A stretch of DNA of 6,410 nucleotides from a bacterium (Candidatus Torokbacteria) CG_4_10_14_0_2_um_filter_35_8 (GCA_002792135.1 PFNU01000132.1:1-6410), one strand, 5' to 3'. Positions 1 through 5,715 are shown, counted from the stretch's first letter. Notes: generated from the sequence alone by a model not told the origin. Numbers and translations are program-made.

Positions 1-682
1 TTCCTTTTTTGTATTTTGCTTTCTCAGCTAGATATGCGAATCCTATTATTTCGAGCAATAGCAATTCTGTTTCTTTCTTAACATTAAAACTTTCTAGACA
101 GTTTGTAAAAGTTTTAGCTATGGCTTCAGAATTTACATTAAATAAATTTCCTTTTTCTTCTTGATTTTTGATTTCTTCGAATATTGATCTTAATATATAC
201 AACACTAATTCTGTTTGCTTCATCTGTATTTTTTCTTTTGAGTCTCTTTTATTGGGTATTAGTTCATGGGGTACATGAACTGGTATTGTTGGGATAGATT
301 GTACTTCATATTCTCTGTTATCTCTACATTGCTGCTCAAATGTCTTTAATGATCTCGCATAGTTTATGCCATCAGTGGTTACATCAATGTGGATCTTTGT
401 ATTTCCAATCAAAAATTCGAAATCACCCCCACCCATTCTATCTTTTTCTGCTTCAGTTATTTTTATTTCAGGTACCCGCTCTTCAGCATGTAGCCCTCTC
501 TGTGGCTCATTCTCACTGAATAGGTAGAAAAGAGTCCCTTCCTCAGTTTCTATAGCAAAGTTTTCAAAAGATTCTCCTACTTGAATTTCTGCTTTTTTTC
601 CATGTTCTACTCTTGAGCTTTTATCTCCAGGAAAAAACTTTTCATATTTGTCTCCTATAGCACCTTCTATATTTCTGGACAT
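1..682 (-). CDS. Unrecognised protein, 3' end outside window; weak PD-(D/E)XK-like core
   Basis: The minus strand is open from ATG at 682-680 to the window edge: 227 codons without a stop. The start is set by an in-frame TAA four codons upstream. It begins five bases after the yifB stop, so the two are probably cotranscribed and perhaps translationally coupled; I see no Shine-Dalgarno sequence. I do not recognise the family. The protein is charged and soluble-looking, with no signal peptide or membrane segment. Residues 85-103 (GGDFEFLIGNTKIHIDVTT) look like two beta strands carrying Asp87 and Asp100 in a D-x12-D-x-T arrangement. This resembles the D...(D/E)-x-K core of PD-(D/E)XK nucleases, but Thr102 sits where the lysine is expected. 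Glu-rich helices such as residues 36-47 precede it. Residues 150-225 look mainly helical (KQTELVLYILRSIFEEIKN). The nuclease reading is a hypothesis; that this is a real gene is well supported. Confidence 0.8.
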   Translation of the reverse strand, partial: MSRNIEGAIGDKYEKFFPGDKSSRVEHGKKAEIQVGESFENFAIETEEGTLFYLFSENEPQRGLHAEERVPEIKITEAEKDRMGGGDFEFLIGNTKIHIDVTTDGINYARSLKTFEQQCRDNREYEVQSIPTIPVHVPHELIPNKRDSKEKIQMKQTELVLYILRSIFEEIKNQEEKGNLFNVNSEAIAKTFTNCLESFNVKKETELLLLEIIGFAYLAEKAKYKKG

Positions 683-687
683 AGGTT

Positions 688-2214
688 TTATTTAATTCTA
701 TATTGTATTGCTTCAGCAATATACTCTTTTTTTATTCTATCATTTTGCTCCAAATCCGCAATAGTCCGTGAAAGCTTTAAGATGCGAAAATATGCTCTTG
801 CGGAAAGGTGAAGTTGGGTGATAGCAGATTTTAGGAATTCTAAAATCTGACTGTCAATTGCACAATATTTTTTAGTAGCTTCAGAACCCATTTCAGAGTT
901 ACAGACTATTTTTTCGTTTTTAAAGCGTTCTTCTTGAATTTTTCTTGCATTCTGTACCCTTTCTCTTATTTCTTTTGATGATTCTGATAGCTCTTGAGTT
1001 GTTAATTTTTCAAGCTTTACCCTTGGAACTTCGATTTGGATATCGATTCTATCAAGAAGTGGTCCGGAAATTCTTTTTTGATAGCGCGCAATCTCTATAG
1101 GAGTGCAGGTACATTCTTTTTCCGGATCAGTTGAAAATCCGCAAGGACAAGGATTCATTGCAGCAACTAAAATGAATTTGGCAGGAAATGTAAGGCTTCC
1201 TTGAGCTCTGGAAATTGTAACGATACCATCTTCTAAGGGTTGTCTTAAATTTTCCAAAACTTGTCTAGTAAATTCTGGAAATTCATCTAAAAATAATACT
1301 CCTCTGTGAGCAAGGCTGATCTCTCCAGGTCTGGGCCATGCTCCTCCTCCAACTAATGCTACTCCTGATGCTGTATGGTGAGGCGATCTAAAAGGGCGTT
1401 GTCTAACTATTGGGCTATCAGGCGGCAAGAGTCCTGCAATGCTGTAGATTTTTGTTGCTTCTAGAGATTCATCTGTTGTAAGTTTTGGTAAGATTGTAGG
1501 GAGGGTTCTTGCAAGCAAGGTTTTTCCTGCTCCAGGAGGACCAGACATTAAGACGTTATGTCCTCCTGCTGCGGAAATTTCTAAAGCTCTCTTTGCTTGT
1601 TCTTGGCCTTTAACATAAGCCATATCAAATTCAGGCTTTTCATTTGGTTCTTTCTCTTCAGGTTCTTTCAGTAAAAAAGGTTTAATATCAATTCGTCCCT
1701 CTAGACAGTCTGTCAGTTCAGAAAGAGAATTAATTGGCATAATGTCAATTCCTGGGATAAAGCTTGCTTCACAGGCATTAATTTTAGGTAGGAATATTCT
1801 TTTTAAACCCCTTTGTTTTGCAAAAATAGTAATAGGCAGGACGCCATTTATATGTCTTAATTTGCCATCCAAAGATAATTCTCCAACAAATAAAGATTTA
1901 TTTACTATCTCGTCTGTTATTGGATTTATTTTTCCAGAGGCGATCAAAATAGCAACAGCGGTGGGTAAATCATAAGAAGGACCTTCTTTTTTAAGATCTG
2001 CTGGTGCAAGGTTTATTGTAATGTGTCTTTGTGGAAAAGGGATACCAGAGTTTTTGATTGCTGGTTGGATACGGTCTCTTGATTCTTGAATTGCAGTATC
2101 AGCAAGCCCGACAATAGTAAGAGAAGGAAGATTCCCTCCTGAGGCATCTGCTTCAACTTCTACTTCTTTGCAGTCAAGCCCGATTACTGCCGCAGATTTG
2201 ATTTTGGAGAGCAT
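688..2214 (-). CDS. comM: YifB/ComM family AAA+ ATPase (Mg-chelatase-like), 508 aa
   Basis: Full-length member of the YifB/ComM family; about 500 residues is the usual size. In naturally transformable bacteria ComM is a hexameric helicase that drives branch migration when incoming single-stranded DNA is integrated into the chromosome; in other lineages its role is less clear. The N-terminal ChlI-type domain (about 1-170) has the family signatures GLADTAIQESRDRI (36-49), YDLPTAVAIL (81-90) and GELSLDGKLR (111-120). The ATPase domain has Walker A GPPGAGKT (225-232), Walker B GVLFLDEF (305-312), sensor-1 AAMNPCPCG (351-359) and LLDRID with Arg389. Cysteines 356, 358, 368 and 370 form the pattern typical of this family. 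The C-terminal Mg-chelatase domain contains SARAYFRILKLSRTIADL (471-488). The N-terminus MLSKIKSAAVIGL matches the usual family start. No Shine-Dalgarno sequence precedes the ATG. The unknown gene follows after five bases. No truncation is evident. Confidence 0.95.
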   Translation of the reverse strand: MLSKIKSAAVIGLDCKEVEVEADASGGNLPSLTIVGLADTAIQESRDRIQPAIKNSGIPFPQRHITINLAPADLKKEGPSYDLPTAVAILIASGKINPITDEIVNKSLFVGELSLDGKLRHINGVLPITIFAKQRGLKRIFLPKINACEASFIPGIDIMPINSLSELTDCLEGRIDIKPFLLKEPEEKEPNEKPEFDMAYVKGQEQAKRALEISAAGGHNVLMSGPPGAGKTLLARTLPTILPKLTTDESLEATKIYSIAGLLPPDSPIVRQRPFRSPHHTASGVALVGGGAWPRPGEISLAHRGVLFLDEFPEFTRQVLENLRQPLEDGIVTISRAQGSLTFPAKFILVAAMNPCPCGFSTDPEKECTCTPIEIARYQKRISGPLLDRIDIQIEVPRVKLEKLTTQELSESSKEIRERVQNARKIQEERFKNEKIVCNSEMGSEATKKYCAIDSQILEFLKSAITQLHLSARAYFRILKLSRTIADLEQNDRIKKEYIAEAIQYRIK

Positions 2215-2217
2215 TAA

Positions 2218-2253
2218 TTTAGGAATTAGGAATTTTAGAATCAGGAATTAGGG
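2218..2253. repeat. Degenerate AGGAATT heptad repeat
   Basis: GAAT recurs at 2223, 2230, 2238 and 2245, a spacing of 7, 8 and 7 bases, within variants of AGGAATT. It lies immediately upstream of the yifB start codon on the coding strand, where it reads as AATTCCT repeats. The 12-mer AATCAGGAATTA (2239-2250) recurs exactly at 5740-5751 in the lspA-metG gap, so the two tracts are related. Confidence 0.65.
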
Positions 2254-2314
2254 ACTTTGGAACTAATAGTTATGTTTAGGTTTTCTGTACTTGTTTTAGG
2301 AGTGAGGTAGTTTC

Positions 2315-2335
2315 CCTCTCCTTCATAAGGAGAGG
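2315..2335. repeat. Hairpin CCTCTCCTT-CAT-AAGGAGAGG
   Basis: Perfect 9-bp inverted repeat with a three-base loop, flanked by copies of GTGAGGT at 2302-2308 and 2340-2346. On the minus strand it reads CCTCACC...CCTCTCCTT...AAGGAGAGG, a pattern I associate with dispersed intergenic palindromic elements in many bacterial genomes. There is no T-run on either side, so it does not look like an intrinsic terminator. Confidence 0.65.
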
Positions 2336-2348
2336 CTAGGTGAGGTTA

Positions 2349-2379
2349 AGCGAGCCCGGACTAAAGTCCGCGGCTTGCT
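2349..2379. repeat. Imperfect hairpin around GGACTAAAGTCC
   Basis: The arms 2349-2361 and 2366-2379 pair over 13 positions around the loop TAAA (2362-2365), with one bulged C (2371) and one G-T wobble on the plus strand. On the minus strand that wobble becomes a C-A mismatch. There is no adjacent T-run. It is probably a dispersed palindromic repeat and not a gene-specific signal. Confidence 0.6.
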
Positions 2380-2385
2380 GGGATG

Positions 2386-2418
2386 AGAAGGCGATACGCC
2401 CGTGGCGTACCGCCTTCT
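2386..2418. repeat. 15-bp hairpin with AGAAGGCG arms and CGT/ACG loop
   Basis: Arms AGAAGGCGATACGCC (2386-2400) and GGCGTACCGCCTTCT (2404-2418) enclose the three-base loop CGT. The single non-Watson-Crick position is an A-C mismatch on the plus strand but a U-G wobble in minus-strand RNA, so the element is fully pairable in the sense transcript. Its outer arm resembles the palindrome at 3899-3926, and its core resembles the hairpin at 5701-5715. On the plus strand it is followed by TTTT, but no gene is known to read that way. Confidence 0.75.
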
Positions 2419-2563
2419 TTTAAGGATTTGTACACAGGAGGTATTTTATGATAGTTGAATTTTCATGAGCTGGTTATATAATTACCGTCATCTAAATTCC
2501 GGTGAGGCCAGACCCCGTAGTACGGGTCCAGTCGGGGACTGGTCTTACCCTCTTTTAAGGATT
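2416..2563 (+). repeat. Bracketing 13-base direct repeats TCTTTTAAGGATT
   Basis: TCTTTTAAGGATT occurs at 2416-2428 and again at 2551-2563. The right copy covers the murJ stop codon and its last two codons. Each copy begins at or immediately after the right arm of a palindrome. The 122 bases between (2429-2550) contain an AT-rich stretch and the branched palindrome. This may be a duplicated murJ 3' end or the mark of an insertion; no transposase is present. Confidence 0.6.
2501..2549. repeat. Branched palindrome (three-way junction possible)
   Basis: An outer stem pairs 2501-2507 with 2543-2549 (including G-T wobbles on the plus strand). It encloses GACCC(C)G-TAGTA-CGGGTC (2511-2528, one bulged C) and CCAGTC-GGG-GACTGG (2528-2542, 6 bp), which share or compete for a few bases. 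The wobbles pair only in plus-strand RNA. The element ends five bases before the murJ stop codon complement and could protect the murJ mRNA 3' end, but it lacks a terminator T-run. Confidence 0.55.
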
Positions 2564-3883
2564 GCATTTAGCCAATTTCTTTCGAAACAAGATCGTTAGC
2601 GAGAAAGTGAGTAAACCTACTTGGATAGCAAGTCCTATAGCAAAAGAAATAGGAATTGAATAAAGGCCATATGTTTTTACAAGAAGCGATGTAAGTAACA
2701 TGGTGATAAGGATTGTTGATACATGGATAGTACTAGGAATAATTGTATTTTTCATAGCATAATGAGCACGGGCTAGGATGTGAGTTAAGGATTCGAAGGG
2801 AATACTTATACAGTAAACTAAAAGTAGAGAAGCTGTTGCTTTTACCATTTCTTGAGTGAAATTTCCTCCTGAAAGTAGGATGTTAATTAGAAAACGAGAG
2901 ATAATTGCAAGAAAGATTGCGGCAAGCGTTGTTATCCCAAGTATTAGAAAAGATTTTTTAATAAGAATTTTTTTGAAAGAAGTAAATTTTTGGAATATAA
3001 ATTTTTCAGAAAGCAAAGGGAATGCCGAAGTTGCGATAGCTATTCCAATAAGGCTTACAGGAACACTTTGGAAATTTCTGGCAAAGGAGTAGGTACTGAT
3101 ACTTCCTTCGGGAAGCGCTGATGCTACTTTTATAAACCACCAGAGAAGAAGTTGCCACATGCCAAGCTGGATGATCTTGGGAGCCATGAGTCTTATCGTA
3201 TCTTTTATATCTTGTGAATATTTTAGATTTAAACGAATGCGAAACCCTCTAAGAAAAGCAGGAACTGCCCGGATCAGAAAATGCATTAGCGCACCAAGAA
3301 TTGTTCCAAACACAAGCCCTAGATTTCCAAATTTTGGTACAAATAAGAAAATACCAGTGATAATTCCTATATTATAAAGAACAGGTGAAAGTCCATACCA
3401 TAAAAAATCCCTGAAGCTCACGAGCATGTTGCCGATAGTGTTTGATAGAGCGAAAAGTAGTGGTGATAATAGCATCAAGCGAGTGAGAAGAATATACTGC
3501 CTTTTTTGTTCTAAAGAAAATCCTGGAACTAGATAATCTACGATAAAAGGTAGTGCAATCGCGAAAATTATCCCAGCAACACTTAATAAAAGCAAGAAAT
3601 ACGAAAGAATGTTTTGAGCATATTTAAAGGCCTCCTTTGCGCTTTTCTCCCTATTTTTTGTAAAAAGTGGGATAAACGCTGCTTGCAAAGCGCCAGTTAC
3701 AAAAACTGCTAAAATAAAATCAGGCCATATGAATGATGCGTTGTAGGTATCTAATGCAGATCCTGTGCCAAATGTGTAAGCTAGGCTTTTATCGCGAATA
3801 AGGCCTGCAATATAGCTTAGAGCGGAAGTTATTGTAAGTGTAAGAGCAGAGTGGAAAAGGAGTTTTTTGTAATTTTTGAGCAT
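2555..3883 (-). CDS. murJ: MurJ/MviN-family lipid II flippase, short form, 442 aa
   Basis: A polytopic inner-membrane protein of the MATE/MVF fold that moves the peptidoglycan precursor lipid II across the membrane. The N-terminal segment YIAGLIRDKSLAYTFGTG (24-41) matches the family signature around E. coli Arg24, with Arg30-Asp31 in the expected place. SFARNFQSVPVSLIGIAIAT (266-285) matches the region around E. coli Arg270, with Arg269 retained. I count about 12 hydrophobic segments; E. coli MurJ has 511 residues and 14, so the last two appear to be absent. By alignment by eye, the positions of E. coli Arg18 and Arg52 are Tyr24 and Leu/Ala in WPDFILAVFVTGAL (53-66). The start MLKNYKKLLF fits the family. 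Only a weak GAAAG lies upstream of it. It follows metG by 54 bases and is probably cotranscribed with it. A wider polysaccharide-exporter relative is possible but less likely. Confidence 0.88.
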   Translation of the reverse strand: MLKNYKKLLFHSALTLTITSALSYIAGLIRDKSLAYTFGTGSALDTYNASFIWPDFILAVFVTGALQAAFIPLFTKNREKSAKEAFKYAQNILSYFLLLLSVAGIIFAIALPFIVDYLVPGFSLEQKRQYILLTRLMLLSPLLFALSNTIGNMLVSFRDFLWYGLSPVLYNIGIITGIFLFVPKFGNLGLVFGTILGALMHFLIRAVPAFLRGFRIRLNLKYSQDIKDTIRLMAPKIIQLGMWQLLLWWFIKVASALPEGSISTYSFARNFQSVPVSLIGIAIATSAFPLLSEKFIFQKFTSFKKILIKKSFLILGITTLAAIFLAIISRFLINILLSGGNFTQEMVKATASLLLVYCISIPFESLTHILARAHYAMKNTIIPSTIHVSTILITMLLTSLLVKTYGLYSIPISFAIGLAIQVGLLTFSLTILFRKKLAKCNP

Positions 3884-3898
3884 TTAATTTCTTTCAGA

Positions 3899-3926
3899 GA
3901 AGGCGACACGACGTCGTGTCGCCTTC
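3899..3926. repeat. Perfect 28-base palindrome between metG and murJ
   Basis: Arms GAAGGCGACACGAC (3899-3912) and GTCGTGTCGCCTTC (3913-3926) are exactly complementary with no spacer. It lies 11 bases after the metG stop and 15 bases before the murJ ATG, so in the mRNA a hairpin would sit just upstream of the ribosome landing zone. There is no T-run on either side. A small alternative hairpin CGCC-TGAA-GGCG (3920-3931, minus strand) shares one arm with it. The arm start GAAGGCGA is shared with the hairpin at 2386-2418. Confidence 0.85.
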
Positions 3927-3937
3927 AGGCGGTTTAT

Positions 3938-5464
3938 TCATTGATTACCCAACCTCGGAAAAAGTGTCTTACCTTTTTTAATCTCTATACCAGATTTTAA
4001 TTCTCCCCAATTCTTCTCTTTTTCAAAATCAAAATCTTTGATGTCAATTTCTGAAAGCCCAAGTTGCTCTCTTGTTTTGTCTGAAGTATTAGGTATAAAA
4101 GGATAAAGCATGATACCAAACTGTCTTAAAGTTTCTGCAAGGTTATACAATACTTTTTCTAATTCTTCTTTTTCATTCTCTTTTGCAAGTTCCCAAGGCT
4201 TTTTCTCATCAATATATTGATTTGCTTTTGAAAGTAATCTAAAAACTTCTTCTAAAATTTGACTAAATTTATAGACTTTCATTAATTCATCTATTTTTTT
4301 CCAAGTTTCTTCACATTGCTTAGAAAATTCGGAATCCTTTGTAGATTTGGGAATTTTCCCATCACAATATTTTTCAATCATGGTAAGGGTTCTATTAAGA
4401 AGATTTCCTAAATCATTTGCAAGGTCGGAATTATATCTTTCTTCAAATCTTTTATAGGTAAAATCCCCATCCTCATAATCTGGAATTTCCCGAAGGAGAA
4501 AATATCTTGTTGCATCAGTTCCGTATTTTTTTACTAAATCAGAAGCATTGATTACATTTCCTACACTTTTACTCATTTTTTGACCATCTGCAGTAATAAA
4601 GCCATGAATAAAGATTTGCTTAGAATGAGGAAGTCCGGCAGATAAAAGCATTGCTTGCCACATAGCAGCCTGTTGACGGAGATTATCTTTTCCTGCAACC
4701 TGTACTCCTGGCCAGAAATTATTAAATTTTTTCTTGTTATCAGGCCAACCCAAACAAGAAATATAGTTTATTAAAGCATCAAACCAAACATACATTACAT
4801 GATCTGGATCATCTGGCACTTCTATCCCCCAAGGCATTTTTTCTTTTAGTCTAGAGGCACTAAAGTCCTTGAGTCCCTTCTCAACAAATTTAATAACCTC
4901 GTTGTATCTATGTTTGGGGATTACAAAATCAGGATGTTTTTTGTAAAAGTCAAGTAATGGTTTTTGGTATTTAGAGAATCTAAAAAAATAGTTTTCTTCT
5001 TCTATTATTTCTAACTTGCGGTTTGGATGAAGAGGGCACCTCCCGTTTTCTAATTCAGAATCTGTCTTTTCCATTTCGCACCCCACGCAATATTTTGCTT
5101 TATAATTTCTTTTGTAAATATCACCATTTTCCTGGCATTTTTTCCAAAACTTTTGAACTGCTTTAATGTGATGATCATCTGTTGTACGAATGAAATTATT
5201 GTAAGTTAAATTTAGTTTTTCTTTTAATTTTTTAAATCTTTCAGCATATTCATCACAATATTTCTCTGGAGGAAGTTTAGACTCTTTTGCTTTCTCATAT
5301 ATCTTTGTTCCATGTTCATCTGTCCCAGTATTGAAAAATATCTCAAAACCTTGGAGAGTTTTATAGCGCGCAATTACATCTGCTTGAATTACTTCTAAAG
5401 CAAAGCCAATGTGAGGATCAGCATTTACATAAGGTAGAGTAGTTGTAATGTAGAATTTTTTCAT
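3938..5464 (-). CDS. metG: Methionyl-tRNA synthetase, compact form, 508 aa
   Basis: Cytoplasmic class Ia synthetase that charges tRNA-Met with methionine using ATP. The Rossmann core has the HIGH-type motif HIGF (18-21) after TTLPYVNADP, and KMSKS at 296-300. A connective-peptide zinc knuckle is visible as Cys126, Cys129, Cys143 and His146. The anticodon-binding helical domain follows, with NSDLANDLGNLLNR (345-358) and the KKPW motif (421-424, matching E. coli Pro460-Trp461). The EMAP/Trbp111-like C-terminal tRNA-binding domain found in E. coli (677 residues) is absent, as in many compact bacterial forms. Methionine-pocket residues Leu10, Tyr12, Trp227, Tyr234, Asp260 and Trp269 are kept, but Gln264-Gln265 replace the Phe-His pair of E. 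coli 300-301. The stop is TGA. The ATG has no Shine-Dalgarno sequence; a strong promoter lies about 40 bases upstream. murJ follows. Confidence 0.97.
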   Translation of the reverse strand: MKKFYITTTLPYVNADPHIGFALEVIQADVIARYKTLQGFEIFFNTGTDEHGTKIYEKAKESKLPPEKYCDEYAERFKKLKEKLNLTYNNFIRTTDDHHIKAVQKFWKKCQENGDIYKRNYKAKYCVGCEMEKTDSELENGRCPLHPNRKLEIIEEENYFFRFSKYQKPLLDFYKKHPDFVIPKHRYNEVIKFVEKGLKDFSASRLKEKMPWGIEVPDDPDHVMYVWFDALINYISCLGWPDNKKKFNNFWPGVQVAGKDNLRQQAAMWQAMLLSAGLPHSKQIFIHGFITADGQKMSKSVGNVINASDLVKKYGTDATRYFLLREIPDYEDGDFTYKRFEERYNSDLANDLGNLLNRTLTMIEKYCDGKIPKSTKDSEFSKQCEETWKKIDELMKVYKFSQILEEVFRLLSKANQYIDEKKPWELAKENEKEELEKVLYNLAETLRQFGIMLYPFIPNTSDKTREQLGLSEIDIKDFDFEKEKNWGELKSGIEIKKGKTLFPRLGNQ

Positions 5465-5505
5465 TTGTTGGGTATCATTAAGAACTAGTCTTTGTAACCA
5501 CTTTT

Positions 5506-5534
5506 ATTGTAGGTTTTGTGGTTGTTGGTGTCAA
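5506..5534 (-). promoter_or_regulatory. Sigma-70-type promoter for metG (and probably murJ)
   Basis: On the minus strand a perfect -35 box TTGACA (5534-5529) is followed after exactly 17 bases by TACAAT (5511-5506), one mismatch from the -10 consensus. Transcription would begin near 5499, giving a leader of about 35 bases before the metG ATG at 5464. It lies directly downstream of a terminator-like hairpin, which supports an independent transcription unit. Confidence 0.75.
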
Positions 5535-5547
5535 AGGAGAGTAAATT

Positions 5548-5569
5548 AAAAATTTCCGCCACAGGCGGA
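5548..5569 (-). terminator. Probable Rho-independent terminator (lspA unit)
   Basis: On the minus strand TCCGCC-TGT-GGCGGA (5569-5555) forms a 6-bp GC-rich stem with a three-base loop, followed by AA and five Ts (5552-5548). This would end transcription arriving from lspA shortly before the metG promoter. The stem is short, and the same arm can pair with an alternative upstream arm (GGCGGA, 5577-5572), so termination may be partial or conditional. Confidence 0.6.
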
Positions 5570-5611
5570 TCTCCGCCCGAGGGACGTACTACGTCCCAAG
5601 GTGGATCTGCC
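5564..5611. repeat. Compound palindrome around GGGACGTACTACGTCCC
   Basis: The inner hairpin GGGACGTA-C-TACGTCCC (5581-5597) is perfect with an 8-bp stem. An outer stem pairs 5564-5572 with 5603-5611 (GGCGGATCT with GGATCTGCC), using two wobbles on the plus strand. The left arm also belongs to the neighbouring terminator hairpin. Its central GTACTAC resembles the GTAGTAC core of the palindrome near 2511-2528. It is probably a dispersed repeat. Confidence 0.65.
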
Positions 5612-5700
5612 TAGGGCATGAAGCCTGAGAATGACAAGGTGCAAAATTAAAAATAATCTATAAAGCAAGGATGATACGAATAATGCGAATCTTACATGGA

Positions 5701-5715
5701 TCCGCCACGGGCGGA
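5701..5715. repeat. Hairpin TCCGCC-ACG-GGCGGA
   Basis: Perfect 6-bp inverted repeat with an ACG loop, nearly identical to the TCCGCC-ACA-GGCGGA hairpin at 5555-5569. Compared with the core of 2395-2409 read on the minus strand (TACGCC-ACG-GGCGTA), it differs only by one base pair exchanged on both arms. It is flanked by a 7-base inverted repeat CTTACAT (5691-5697) / ATGTAAG (5731-5737). Confidence 0.65.

Larger units (their letters stand above)
2215..2554. other. 340-base intergenic gap rich in palindromes (murJ to yifB)
   Basis: This non-coding gap holds, from left to right: degenerate AGGAATT repeats (2218-2253); a 9-bp hairpin (2315-2335); an imperfect 13-bp hairpin (2349-2379); a 15-bp hairpin (2386-2418); an AT-rich stretch (2421-2500); and a branched palindrome (2501-2549). 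A 13-base direct repeat brackets the right half. I find no convincing sigma-70 promoter for yifB on the minus strand and no hairpin followed by a T-run in that orientation, so it is unclear where the murJ transcript ends and the yifB transcript begins. The GC-rich hairpins contrast with the AT-rich genes on either side. Confidence 0.8.

Noticed and set aside
1742..1975. 77-codon plus-strand open frame within yifB
   Set aside because: It lies antisense within the conserved ComM coding region, has no recognisable domain, and is explained as a shadow of the real frame.
2386..2421. Plus-strand Rho-independent terminator (15-bp stem then TTTT)
   Set aside because: The shape fits, but no plus-strand gene ends here and the T-run is short; the element fits better as one of a family of palindromes.
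2215..2554. tRNA or other classical RNA gene in the hairpin-rich gap
   Set aside because: The stems do not form a cloverleaf and there is no GGTTCGAAT-type T-arm; the palindromes are separate elements.
2856..3377. Two plus-strand open frames of 78 and 72 codons inside murJ
   Set aside because: Both are antisense to a well-supported membrane protein gene, and their basic, low-complexity translations are what reverse reading of hydrophobic codons gives.
3938..3940. TGA read as glycine (Gracilibacteria/SR1 code) extending metG
   Set aside because: MetG ends at a natural family C-terminus here, no in-frame TGA interrupts any gene, and the downstream palindrome and murJ start leave no room for an extension.
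5465..5560. T-box or SAM riboswitch controlling metG
   Set aside because: No T-box core (TGGNACCGCG type) or SAM-riboswitch pattern is seen, and the predicted leader after the promoter is only about 35 bases.
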